Shown piece by piece: positions 13,962-26,800 of a stretch of 64,000 bases of DNA. Source of the stretch: Lethocerus indicus (taxonomy: Eukaryota; Arthropoda; Insecta; Hemiptera; Belostomatidae); contig JACDQD010000010.1 of NCBI GenBank assembly GCA_019843655.1, forward strand, positions 9,221,637 through 9,285,636, written 5' to 3'. The notes below the pieces were generated by a model. It had not been told where the DNA came from. It did not search any database and worked only from the letters and a program-made list of their open reading frames with translations. Made by a program: the position numbers and the translations under genes. The first letter of the stretch is position 1; each line of letters opens with the position of its first letter.

Positions 13962-14858
13962 ATATAATCATGAGATCAGTTGATGATCAGTTGTAGAAGA
14001 ATGATCCAGAGTGAATTTTGACCTAACCTAATGAATTTCTTGTATACCCCCGGCAGGGAATGTACACCCGCCCGAACCGGTGTTATCCTAACTGATCCAA
14101 CCAAACTGGTTTCGTTACGAGTCATCCCGTTATACTGTAATTGACTGGGCTGTAAAAGGGAGAAAAAGAATTGAAAAGGTTTCCAGTTGTATTACCGGAA
14201 TCCATCCATTACCTCGGCCAACAATAAATGGAATATCGAGAAAGAGGACATTAAATAATTTCGTTAGTTTAAACACGAGGAAATGATATTGATATGAAAT
14301 CTTGAATGTTCAAAACGCGATCTTCCGTTGCAATCCATAATTCACTTTTAAATTTTATTATATAAATAATCGAGAATATATAATTAAATTGGCCATACGC
14401 ATTGCGACCTGATGCAGGAGGTTTGATTTCAATGAATCTCATTACTCTGCTTTCCTCAGAGCGATCTATGTAACTAATGAGACGAATTTAAACACTTTTT
14501 GACGACGAGGCTCTTGTTGAAGAAAATTGTGTTCCATATCGAACCCTACGTTGATATTTTAATTTCACTTTCGCATTCAGTATTTAAGGCAGTCCGGCGG
14601 GCGTTTGAAATAATATTTGGGAGGTTTATAAAGGTCTTCCGAAAACGACGGGCCATTGTTCCCTTTGAATAATTCGGCGCTACGCCCGGTCTTATTGTTC
14701 CAGCCTCACTTCTTAAAAATACAACTATGTGGGTCAGAGTTGGACTTTTTAAAAATAGTGACCATTGTGTTTTTTTACAGGATTCTTCCTCCAGGTTTAT
14801 ATAGAGGCGGTAGTGCGGGCACACGGCCTAGTCGTTGGGTACTCCCCGACCAGTGACA

Positions 14859-17639
14859 ATGTTCCTCTACCAGCTGGTGGCCCTAGTTGCCATCTTCCTC
14901 ATTCTCTTATTCTTGGACGCTAGAAAACCGCCGAAATTCCCGCCAGGTTTGAAATTAATTACACTAGTAAATACGCCTAGCATGGCCGATATTAGAATGG
15001 GTGATTCTAAAAATTTAATTTCGCAACAATACGAATGTCTCGCGGAATCACGCAGTGGTTATGCCGTTAGTTGTAGTCATAAGTGTGTCTGAGTTGCAGG
15101 TCCGCGTTGGATGCCAATCGTGGGTAACTATCTACTATTTAGGAAGTTACACCAAAAACTGGGGTTCGTCCACCTAGTTTGGGACCGGTTCGCCAAGGAG
15201 TACGGCAGCCTGGTTGGGCTGAGACTAGGCAAGGACAGGATCCTGATAGCTTCGGGCAAGGAGGCCGTCCGCGAAATCCTCACCAGCGACGCTTTCGACG
15301 CTAGGCCCGACGGGTTCTTCTTCAAGCTGAGGTCGTTCGGCAAAAGATACGGTATGTCGTTCGGCCCGCCAACCGCCAAATGTTTCGACTTTCGTTTCCA
15401 CCTTTCTCAACCCAATCGGGGGCGTTTACAGGACTGGTATTCGTCGACGGGGATTTTTTCAACGACCAGAAACGATTCTGCATGAGGCATCTGAAAAATT
15501 TCGGACTGGGCCGCAGTGTTATGGAACAGAAGATAGCGTTCGAAGTCGACAACTTGCTCGATGTGCTTAAAAATATTTGTCGCGTAAGTGTCTTTTCATA
15601 TTTCTGTAAAATGGACTTTATGTCCAATTTGTGCATTCTCCCACGTGAAAGGGAATGGAATGCTGCAATTACAATTATGGCTCATGTACGATTTCGTCGC
15701 GTCCGATAAGTAACACGAAGAAGAAAGTACAGTATGAGATAAGCGTGAGGGAATGACTGATAATATCTGGTTCATTGAATTTTAGGAACCCGTCAGCATC
15801 CCGCAAGTGTTGGAGGTGAGTTTACTGAACAGTTTTTGGACGACCATCGCCGGTCAGAGGTTCACCCTCGGCGACCAAGACTCTGGGAGGCTCGTCCGAC
15901 TGATAAGGGAAGGTTTCAAACTGCAGGACATGTCCGGAGGGCTGCTGAACCAGATGCCGTTCCTCAGGCACGTCGCACCCGAAGCCACCTCATATAACAA
16001 AGTCAGGACAATTCTGGGATCCCTCGTCGAATTCTTCAGGGTATATTTGAATTACGTATCCATTGCGTTCCATTCCTTTCGACTGCTATATGGTTGGACA
16101 CCATAAGTCTGGAAGATCTCCAGACCTTCTTCCAACTTGTTCCAATAATCTTATTATTTCCTTATCGGTAGAATAAACAAAACTCGTATTCGCGGGAAAG
16201 CTAGAAAATAGGAATTTACAAAAATGTTCGATTTCAGAGTGTCGTCGATGAGCATCGAAAAACGTTCAGTCACTTCGACAACAGAGACCTGGTCGACGCT
16301 TACATTCAAGAGATAAACAAGATGAAAGATAATAAGGATACGCCTTTCAACGGTGCGCCCATACGCTTCCATCGATACTGAAACCTGTCTTTAAAGTTCG
16401 AAATTAATTAACCGAATTTGACCTTACAGATGAGCAACTGATAACCGTACTTATGGACCTGTTCATGGCCGGAGCCGAGACCACCGGAAGTACAATGGGT
16501 TTCGCGATTCTCTACCTTATTCACCATCCGGAGATCCAGAGAAAGATACAAGAGGAAATCGATGAGCATATAGGAACGCATTACCCGAAACTCCAGGATA
16601 GAGCGAAGTTAGCTTGCATTAAGTTGATATTAGTTTCCGGTTCCACTAGAAATAATTTCGTGTAAATGCCCATCAAATGTTCAGTCGACCTCTTAAGAAT
16701 GCTCGTTTTTTTCAGAATGAAATACTTGGAAGCTTTCTTGATGGAAGTGCAGAGGTTCGCCAACATTTCTCCGATGACGGCTCCTCACAGGGCCAGATAC
16801 GACGTCCAAATTCAAGGATACGTAATACCTAAGGTAAGTGCCCATTTTTGGTCCCCTCCGCGAGATAGTTTTCAAGCATTTTTGTCAAACACACTACATA
16901 TTTCTGACCTTAGGATACGCTGGTGCTGGCAAGTCTGTACAGCGTCCACATGGACAAATCTCATTGGGGTGACCCCGAAGTTTTTCGGCCGGAAAGATTC
17001 TTGGACAAGGAAGGTAACATAATTCAGGACGAATGGCTCATCCCATTTGGAATGGGTAAGAATTTAATTTTATTTCTTGTCTAATATTAAATTACAATCT
17101 TGAACAATAATATAATTCAACGAGATAATTGATTATTTTTTAATTAATTTCAAATCGGCATTCCGTCACTGGAGAATCGTTTATTCTGCGTCCTATCAAC
17201 CTCCATCATTGTGACATTGAGCTCTAGCTCTTTTTTAATTTTTAAAATATATACCACAGTATAAAAAAAGAAAAGGCCTATAGATTGCTCCTGTGGAAAA
17301 GTAAAAGTATACTCCGGCGTCTTTGGTATTACACAACCGCGCTAGTATATGCGAAAATATTTAGGCCTGAAAAGAATCGAAACCACTCTTTACAACTCCA
17401 ACTCTTCAGTAGAGTGGCGGAGGTAAAATATTTAATTGCCCCGTCTGCGTATTACAGGCAAAAGGAGATGCATGGGCGAATCCCTGGCGAGAGCCAACGT
17501 GTTCCTTTTCACGATAAACCTCCTGCAGAACTTTTCAATAGCCCCCTATTCTGAAGAACCGATGCCCAAACTTGAAGGCCAGGACGGCGCCGCTATTGCT
17601 CCACCACCCTTCAAATGCCTACTTACACCACGGCATTAA
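14859..17639 (+). CDS. Cytochrome P450, clan 2 type (gene A)
   Basis: Haem-thiolate monooxygenase, microsomal through a short N-terminal anchor ([18 protein letters not shown]). Nine exons: 14859-14946, 15100-15351, 15432-15583, 15786-16040, 16238-16352, 16430-16607, 16716-16833, 16914-17055 and 17458-17639, giving 493 aa. Visible motifs are [12 protein letters not shown] after the anchor, I-helix AGAETT (301-306), K-helix EVQR (357-360), PERF (412-415) and the haem loop [11 protein letters not shown] with Cys438. [19 protein letters not shown] resembles insect clan-2 CYP15/CYP305/CYP303-like enzymes; I cannot assign a family. It faces paralogue B tail-to-tail, and intron phases (1,1,0,0,1,2,0,1) are identical. 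Codons are more GC-rich than in B. Substrate unknown. Confidence 0.9.
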
Positions 17640-18037
17640 AATCATAATAAAAATAAAATAATTTCCATTATAATTTATATCAAAATAAAACTTTTTTGTG
17701 TGTTCATTGGAATTTCGTTTTTTTTTAATAATTAATGTCTATATAATGTAAGTGACATGTACCAGTATGCATTTAATATGTCTTATAGTTAATATGTTCT
17801 ATGTTAAACAAAATAACTGATTCTTATGCACTTAAAATGTACCTTATTAAATGTATCTTATTTAGATGTTAATTTAAATGTTAGATAATATTTTTATAAG
17901 TCCAGAATTCATCATAGGAAATACATACATGATTATAGTAAAAAGTATTTATTTATTTCATAATTTTTTATAAACATTTGTGGTTGTTGGAATTTATTTT
18001 ATTGGGATTGCTACAAAAAAATTAATATTTTCTAAGA
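17640..18037. other. Intergenic gap between the two convergent P450 genes
   Basis: About 400 AT-rich bases holding both 3' UTRs, with AATAAA-type signals near 17.65-17.69 kb. Nothing else is recognised. Confidence 0.7.
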
Positions 18038-21000
18038 CTAAATATTTTTTCCTGACTTATTACAATCGTTGTTGTTGTTCTTAATAAAATACTGATTTCT
18101 GCTCCTTAACTGAAGTTTGTACGGCCTAGGGCTAAGCGTGATACCGGAGATAGGGACATTAGATGGCGGCTTACACCCCTCAACTACAGACATTTTGAAA
18201 TAGAAAAGAAGACCGGTGAAAAATATGAACAGGAAGTTTTTGGCCAAGGCTTCACCTGGACAGCGCCTTATTCCTAAACATTACAATAACAAGATTGAGT
18301 GTAAAGAAAATAAAAACATTAATTGAGAAACAATCCAGAAAAATAAAACTTCTAACCATAGCCAAAAGAATAAAGCTGATTTGGTGGTGAATATTCACCA
18401 GACTCTGACAGGAACCTTTCTGGAATGAATTTGTACGGCTCAGACCAATTATTTGGATCATTGTGAACTGAATCAGTATGCATCAGAATTGTAGTTCCCT
18501 GTGGCGAAAATATAATTTAATCATAAAAAAAAGCACCCATTAAATCATAAAACAAGACACCTTATAACATAAATGTCCCAAATAAATCTGTAAATTTTGT
18601 AAAATACAAATAAATTTTATAAAATGTTACTAATTATTAAATGCAAGAGTAATCTAAAATAAATTACCTTAGGTATAAAGTAACCATTCAGGTAAGTATC
18701 TTTGAGAGTTCTACGTGGCCCAATAGTTGGTGTTACATTATAAAGCCTTTGAATTTCAGAAAGAACTGCTTCAACATAAGGTAATCTAAAATGTTATATA
18801 TCAAATTCTTTTATAACATAAAAGAAAAATGAGGAAATACTAAAAAGTTCTATGAATACACTCAGTAATTATTATGCCTCAGAGTTAGCTTTGAAATATC
18901 ACATAAAGGAAATCACTTGAAGAGAGAAAGCCTGATTAAAATTTTGGAATTCAAAAAAATTTCAATTAACTGAAATATTAAATTTGCAGTTGGACAAAGA
19001 ATTTTACTATAGGCAGGTCTCAATCTATTCTCCCTATCTCTCTCTCTCTCTCTCTCCCTCTCTCTTTAGCTCTCCTGAAGGTAATTTCAGGGGAGACAGG
19101 ACTGCAATATGTACACGGCAATACCATTAATATGTGTATTTGAAAACATTCGTAGATTTCGTGTGTACTTAACTAAAGTTCGTTTGGGGCACTTACACCG
19201 ATAAACTAGCGCCCCCTGAGTGTGGTGCGGAAATGTACTTAACTAAAGTTCGTTTGGTGCACTTGCAACAATAAACTAGCGCCCCCTGAGTGTGGTGCGG
19301 AAATGTACTTAACTAAAGTTCGTTTGGTGAACTTGTCCCGATAAACTAGCGCCCCACTGAGTGTGGTGCGGAAATGTACTTAACTAAAGTGCGTTGGGTA
19401 CACTTACACCGATAAACTAGCGCCCACTGAGGGTGGTGCGGAAATGTACTGAACTAAAGTTCGTTTGGTGCACTTGTACCGATAAACTAGCGCCCCACTG
19501 AGTATGGTGCGGAAATGTACTTAACTAAAGTTCGTTTGGTGCACTTGTACCGATAAACTAGCGCCCCACTGAGTGTGGTGCGGAAATGTACTTAACTAAA
19601 GTGCGTTGGGTACACTTGCACCGATAAACTAGCGCCCCCTGAGGGTGGTGCGGAAATGTACTGAACTAAAGTTCGTTTGGTGCACTTGTACCGATAAACT
19701 AGCGCCCCACTGAGTGTGGTGCGGAAATGTACTTAACTAAAGTTCGTTTGGTGCACTTGCAACGATAAACTAGCGCCCAACTGAGTGTGGTGCGGAAATG
19801 TACTTAACTAAAGTTCGTTTGGAGCGCTTGCACTGTATAACTAGATTACTAAAAATAAACTTTTTTCAATAAATTTTGGATCAACAGGAAAACTTTTATG
19901 ATCGTAAATACACAATACCAGTCTACGGTATTCCAACCCCTTGCAGACCACAAAACACGTATTCTAAACTTGAAAACTTTCATAAATCTATACATATACA
20001 TACATATTAGTAAATCAATAAATAGACATTATTAAATTCAGAATGGGTTTACCTTATTCTGTCTGACATTTTTGGAAGTTCACCACAAACCATAACACTG
20101 TCAATTTCTTTTTGAACTTTCTCCTGAATCTCAGGATGAAGGATCATGTGCAGCAATGCAAAATTTAACGTATTACTCGTCGTCTGAGAACCAGCAATGA
20201 ATAAATCCAAACAAATCATTACTAATTGTTCCTCTGTGGAATTTGACATAACCAATATAATGACTGCAGGTTGAAACTGGATATAACAGAATATTATAAC
20301 AAAAATTGCATACCTGTAAATGACGAGGCGGTATTTTCTTCTGCAAACAAGCGGTGCAGGTAAGCGTCTATGAAATCTCTCGTAATCTCTTTTTTGTACG
20401 TTAATTTGTGCTCAGATATAGAGTCCTATAATATTTACAAAATTTCATTCTAATATTAACTGTATATGAAGCATAATTTGTCGTGCATGGTTTATAAATG
20501 AGATTCTTTTCATTCGACTAGTCAAAATTACTCTGGCCCCATTTTGGAGACACAGTATGATTAAATTACAGTTAAGCAAAGATAAAACTGTTATCTTTTC
20601 TTAGAATTTAGGACCAATTACAAATGTTGAGCATTCACACAGACATCCACTAGATATAAATTATAAATATTATATTGGCTTGTAGATATGGTCCAAACGA
20701 ATGGTTCACCTTAATTATAGCGCTGAGCTGCCGGTTGAGCCTATTAATCAAGTTGAATCCAGATTTTTCTGGAGCAACGAATCTTATCCAGGGGAATTGT
20801 GACAGAATTCCTCCCGACATGTCGAAAGCTTTAGACCTGGAGTCCATGTGGCCGAGAAGGAGGTCGAGCCGGCGATCGCCCCTCTCGAACATCGAACCGG
20901 TCACGATGGCCCAGAGAACGTTCAGGACACATTTGGGAAGGTGTTGGCCCAAGTCCATTTCTGGGCCTCCATCGCCCACCTCCATCGCGAGACACTGCAA

Positions 21001-23204
21001 CGTTTTCAATGCACAACCTCGATCAACAGCTAATTGGTAGAGCCACGTTAAAACGAAGAAGAACAAATTAGATAGAAAAGAATCTTTAGCGACAACTGCA
21101 GGAGGAATGGATATTTGAGAAGTAATTATAAAAGAGCTGTCCGAAAGAAACATCAATCCGTTCTATGTTGTGAAACCACTGATGGTGCCCCAGTATGGCA
21201 AACATGTTGGTCAACATACTCAATATTGAGTTTATGCTGTATCAGGAAGTTTTATGCCCAAAGTCTGGTGTCAAAACTGTGGAGAATAATATGAGTCCTA
21301 CAACAAAAGTAGTTAATTTTATACCTACAAATGACTTATTAAACTTTAAATTGTAAGCTGTCAATAAGACTGACGAATGTTTGATATAATTCGAGTATTT
21401 AAAGTAAACTAAATTGACTGATCAATCTAGTTAAACACCCATTGTAATTTCAGTCATATCTTCCTTATTTTTCGTTAATATGGCAATAAAACCTGGTTAC
21501 AATGAATGTTTTTCTCTATCCGGCATATTAGTAAAGTAAGAAATACAATTTTTCAAGTTTTTGGCATATCAGCAGAAAAATGCTGTGTTGTGGTTGAACT
21601 AATCAAATGTGTTTGGATAACAAGTGAGGCTATTTTTTAGTTTCCCATTGCCGATTTATATTTATAGTTTTAATTACCAAAATTCATTATCTATAGAAGA
21701 GCAGACAAAATTTTGTTCTACTCTGTACACACCTTAGTGCCCTGTAAGTGGCAACAAAGGGTCCACAGGCAGTGTCCATTGATTAAAAGCACTTTATAAT
21801 AAAGTGACACTATTTCATTATATTCATGTACAAAAGGTTACATATAAAAAATAACAGTACAACATAATCCTCCATTTCAAATCAAGGTAAACTAAAATAA
21901 AATGAAATAAGTAGTCACATGCCTTCTTTATCAATAATTCATCATAAATCTTCTTAGTAGGGGCCGATTAAGAAGAAAAACTCAGTGGCTGATATTGATA
22001 GTTGACATTGATAAATGGCTTAGTTCAGAATGAATTCATGCCACTATATCAAGAAATTGATAACAATCACGATAACATTCACTATATCGTATAATTATCT
22101 CACATTTTTAAAGAGATAAAGTTTTAATTAATTCAGTTTCTTGTTCAGTCATACTACTCATTCTAATTAGTTCAATAATGCACCTTTATTAAAAGACAGT
22201 AGAACATTTATTATAAATACATTAAATTAAATTCTAGTTGTAGATACTAAAAAGATTCGTATATTTTTTGTCTATTTTAATTTTGTTAATTTTAAATAAA
22301 TATAATCTACATGTACCTTCAATTCATTGTGTATGAGAGTTTCCATTCCAGTCCTTCCAAAACCCAAATTTCTCAAGTGTCTTACAAGGAACTGGCGCTG
22401 TTCCTCCCAAAAACATCCATCAGTCATAGTTATACCTTAAAAATGGGTATCGGTATAGGAATTGGATTTGGAATATCAAAGCATAAAACTCAATTTTGAA
22501 TCTGATATAAAATTAATGGAAAAAATCTGATTTTTACGGGATTCAGAATTTTTCAAATAAATGATGGCCATTTCAAAGTAACAAAAGAAATTATACGGTC
22601 AATAATTCACCTTTTCTGGTCCCCATTGATCTTAGTCTGACGAAAAAGTTGTCGGGTCTAGCTTGAAACTCAGGGCTAACCAAAATCTGCCTAACGTATT
22701 TCTCAGTGAAAACCACTACGTAATATTCCCTGCCGAGGTACAATCCAAGAACATTTGTCTTGAACTGTTTCGCTAATTCTAATACCGCAAGATGCATTCC
22801 TCCTAACTCTATGCTTAATTTTCTCAAGACAGGTGTATTGCCCATGAATGGAACCCATCTGGGTCCTGGAAAAAAAAAACAGGTGGATCAAACTGTTAAA
22901 CATACTTATTTTAAGGTTATATCTTTTCAATAACAAATTATTTGTAGACTCTAGACTAAAAGGATATAAATTACCTCAATGTATGCTCAGTAAGGAATTA
23001 TCAAAATCAATTTAAATTGTATGCAACACACAAATATTCAATTCTGTTTGTATGATGCTATAGCTTAATCAAACAAGAGAATAGAATTTTAACAAATAAC
23101 TGAATAAATAAATTAAGTAAATGAACAGACAACATACCAGGAGGATAAATCCGATGGTCATATACAAAGTATAAAATTATAAGTAACAGAATAACAGTGC
23201 CCAT
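18038..23204 (-). CDS. Cytochrome P450, clan 2 type (gene B)
   Basis: Paralogue of gene A in convergent orientation. Exons from the 5' end: 23138-23204, 22611-22865, 22317-22435, 20710-20994, 20314-20425, 20053-20233, 18668-18785, 18357-18498 and 18038-18273, giving 504 aa. The N-terminus (GTVILLLIILYFVY) is a membrane anchor followed by YPPGPRWVPFMGNTP. Further motifs are I-helix AGSQTT (293-298), EIQR (350-353), PERF and haem loop FGYGIRRCPGE with Cys431. Gln296 replaces the usual acidic residue of AGx(D/E)TT. The C-terminus runs past the usual end with a polar, Asn-rich tail. The intron between 18786 and 20052 holds a 70-bp tandem array. Family assignment and substrate are uncertain. Confidence 0.88.
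19035..19065. repeat. (TC)n microsatellite
   Basis: An interrupted CT run of about 30 bases inside the long intron of P450 gene B, roughly 100 bases before the 70-bp array. Confidence 0.9.
19133..19980 (-). mobile_element. Repeat-bearing element carrying the second 70-bp array
   Basis: Read on the minus strand, this element opens near 19.97 kb with AGTTTAGAATACGTG and GGGGTTGGAATACCGTAG. It continues through the leader also found beside array 1 (TTTACGATCAT, TTTTCCTGTTGATC, TAGTAATCTAG), then the tandem array, and ends near 19.13 kb with CACACGAAATCTACGAA. The same opening and closing motifs bound the short elements in the LDH and UTP20 introns, so they appear to be one family with or without an internal satellite. 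Boundaries are approximate and no protein is encoded. Confidence 0.6.
19166..19830 (-). repeat. 70-bp tandem array, copy 2 (about ten units, with a trimer higher-order pattern)
   Basis: The TTCGTTT/TGCGTTG landmark recurs at about 19179, 19249, 19319, 19390, 19460, 19531, 19602, 19672, 19743 and 19814, a 70-71-bp period. The units match array 1 in reverse orientation. A variant unit (AAAGTGCGTTGGGTACACTT, GAGGGTGGTG, GTACTGAAC) occurs at 19390 and again at 19602, three units or 212 bp later, with closely matching units between. This is a higher-order repeat made by block duplication. Confidence 0.92.
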
Positions 23205-23864
23205 TGAAAAGGTGACAAAATCCATTCTAAATTTACTTGTGCACAGGCAGTATATACAGAAGAGATATGAACTAACTGAAAGGTCCTTCTATCTCGAACT
23301 CAATGAGTTGCATAACTTCTCTAACGGACTATTCTGGTGGGTATCACATTACTCTGATAAAGCAGTCACCACCAAAGTATTGAATACAATGTGATCATTG
23401 TTACATTGGCTGATAAACAAAAATCACAGCATCATGCATATTTCTGTGATATTAAAAATTATTTTATAGTTCCTTTTACAAATAATATTGAATGAATATA
23501 AATTTGCTTACATTTTTTCTTTTTTGCCTAACCATATTAATATTGAATATAAAAATAAATTTTTCTAAAATAAATACATTAAGAAAATTATTAGACATTA
23601 ACAAGAATTGATGGAATTATTAATTTTTCCCTATCATACATTTAATGTTCATTGCTTATATTTACTACCATAATACCTTGTAACTCTATATAACTTGCTT
23701 TAGGTAATGTTTTTCATAGTAAAAAAAGGATGGAACATATAAAAAATAACGTTATATTAATTTATTACAACTAATATACAAAACATAATATTACACTTAG
23801 TATATACAAAATAATAATATAACTTATGTTGGCCAAAATGTTTTCCCAACATTTTTGTATTTTT
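23205..23864. other. Intergenic region between P450 gene B and UTP20
   Basis: About 660 very AT-rich bases. The left part is the P450 B upstream region and the right part the UTP20 3' UTR. No further gene, RNA or repeat is recognised. Confidence 0.7.
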
Positions 23865-26800
23865 TTATATATCAAAATCTACTTCCTTCTTCTGTTTCTT
23901 TTTAAATTTCTGTCCCTTGAAAAGTTCAACTTTTCTTTTCTTCAATTCTTTCTTCTTTAGTTGTTTAGCCTGTTTCCTTTTGGCTGCTTTCTCTGGGTTA
24001 GTTACAACCTGAAACATAAATATTATATAGTATTTACAAATTTTTCTCATAATTTGTATTGACTATAAAAAAATAAACATTGCGAAGTGTCTCCTTCATT
24101 TTTCTATATTTATTCAAAACCTCCTTTTTTGAACAATCCTAAAAATAATTGTTAAATAAGGAGAAGTCATAATGTAAAAATGTATTAAGAAATTAACACG
24201 ATCTATTTCAAAATAAAGTATATAATTTAGTGAACCCCAAAAATGAAGAAGATGCAAAAAAAAAACAAAATAAAAAATTGCATCATGCTCGAAAAATCTT
24301 CAAATAACTTCTATAAACTATCCAATACAACAGATTAAAATACAGAATACTTCACCTGGAGATAAAACAATTTTTAACTTATTAAAATTTTATTACATTA
24401 GAACATGCTTGGTGCATGGTGCTGTTTCCTATTTACTTGATTTTCAACACATGCAAAATAATGAGAGCTTATCATCTTTATTTATAAATTCAACTGTGTG
24501 TTATTTTAATTTAGATTGCATCTCTTAAATATGATCTGTATTTCTTTTAATTAGTATACATTTTTACAAAAATATGTATTATATCTCTCAAGAAATTTGT
24601 TTGTGTATGGTCTTCTTTTATGGTTAGTGCGTCCCCTTTTTTTGTTTTATTATTATTATTAATCTGAATTCTAATGCAGTAATTATTTTCAGTGATAATC
24701 TATGCTTACCATTTGAGCCCGTTCCTTCTTTCTCTGTGACCGCTTAATGTCAATTTTGGCTGTTAGTTTAACCATAAGGTCATTGTACTCCTGTGAACCA
24801 ATTTTCTTCTTTATGTATCCCGCTGCCTCTTTGGCGACCTGGCGGAGTGTTGTATTCGAGTCTTCAACTGAATTTATCTCCCTCGCCAGTGGAGCCATTA
24901 AGTGATAAACAATTGTCATTAATACTTCCTTGTCAAATTTTAATGTGATGGCAGCAATCCAATTAAAGCACATTGTCCTCTGAAAATAGAAAATAATTAA
25001 TTCATACAAATTTAATGTGTAAAGACAGAAAACAAAAATTCTTATAAAATTTCACCAAATTGACATTTAATAAATACTTGAATTTTTTGTTAAATGTTTT
25101 AAAACTAAATAATATAAAATTATTAATTTGAATTTATATGAGTTTATTCGAATTTATATATTATATAAATACATACAACAACTGAAGATGTTGGTGATTG
25201 GGAAATTTCATTATTGATGAGTTTTCTTATTCTCCTGACAAGCCAAAGCAACGACAGTCCATCACTGCTTCCTTCTGTGTCCTCAAAACCTTTCAATATG
25301 TCCGCCACACAGACTAGGAGTTTCATGCACTGAAATATTTTGAAGTAGTACAATTTTTTAATATATATAAATTAGGCACTGGCAACTATAAAAAAATCTA
25401 CAATTACATTTTTTACTATTTACTGATTATAAGTTGGAAGGGGCTGAGAGAGGAATGTTTACGGTTACTGCCTCAACTCATCAGTAAATTTATAATGCGG
25501 TGTATTTCAGGACAATTATAACACGTGTTTACCTGCATCATAAATTTCTCGTTGACCAATTCACCGGGGAACAACTGCGATGTGAGGTCCAGTGCAAGGG
25601 ACTTCAGCCTAAATCTTGTATTGTTTAACAGATAGCCCGATTTCTCGCTGTCCTTGTTATTTGCAATTGAAACTACTTCGTCGATGGATATTTTACTGAT
25701 GATGAGACCCAGTAACTGGACAGAACTGTACCTAACCCATTCATGAGGGTGTGCCAGCAGAGAATGGGCATTGTCTGGAAATGTAGACATGAAATCGGTC
25801 ATCTGACGTTCTGATATTGCCGTAGAAAAATGACAAAGCAGACAAACAATTGGTATAGTTAAATTATATGTTGTTATAAATGTTCAACATTAGCGAAATG
25901 TACCAAACCAGAGTGCTCAATTTAATGTCAATATTGAACCAAACTAAACATGTTCACAGTGCTCTCAGTACTGTATATAGGCATAAAATATATAGCGAAT
26001 TATTTTATCATTAAAATTGTTTGGCCATTAAGCCTCCTTTTACTCTAGCAATAGTCAAATAATTGTTTTTGTGCCTCATTTAATTTGAAATACACAAATC
26101 GACCAACCTGCAATAATTTCTATATTATCGGTATATTTTCTGTCTACCAAGAGTTTAGGGCAAAGGCTGCAGATTTTAACCAACATCTGAAGAACCTGGT
26201 ACAAATGATGATCGTACTGTTTTTCATTCTCATCGGACTTCTCCTCCTCCTCCGGTTCGTTGCTGATTCGAACAAACTTGCCGGGTTTGTTTTCCCTGAA
26301 TCCGTTGATAATTTCGGTAATCACCAGCGGAAGTACAACGCCCAATCTCTGTTCAAATTTTTCCTTCTCACAGGAAACAAATATTCCAAACAGCTGAGCG
26401 GCCAACTGCCTGTGACTGACCTGTAACAATAATTTAAATGTGTGTTATCTGGTGAAATGGTATGGATTTAATTTTTATATTAACATTTTATTAGGGTGTC
26501 CCATAAAGCTTCTTCTCCCCCTCGCTTGAATGACTCTAACTGGCTTTGTTTCTATTTACATTCAATCTGATCTCTTATCCGTTTATGACATAGGTTTCAG
26601 TTGTCCCAGAGCTCTGTCAAAGTGAATTTCATTGGTGACAAAGTGTCTTTTAACCTTTTCCCAGCACCGTTCAAAATGGAAGCATTTGCAGCACATTATG
26701 CTTCATAGTGGATGCCACTAACATTCCCAGGAAAATGTTACATAAGCATTTAAACAAGATAGGATATGCGAATTGATAAATTGTGTATTCATTTCCCTCC

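Larger units (their letters stand above)
11309..14858. other. Intergenic region with transposon relics
   Basis: About 3.5 kb without a recognised gene. The first 500 bases are AT-rich and likely include the FBXO22-like 3' UTR (AATAAA near 11775). From about 12.0 to 13.5 kb the composition becomes more GC-rich and holds decayed retrotransposon pieces. A MITE-like element sits at 13.72-13.96 kb. The last few hundred bases should contain the P450 promoter. Confidence 0.6.

Noticed and set aside
20650..21156. 168-aa minus-strand frame taken as a separate gene
   Set aside because: It is exon 4 of P450 B (20710-20994) extended into both introns by chance; the acceptor at 20995-20996 and donor at 20708-20709 define the true exon.
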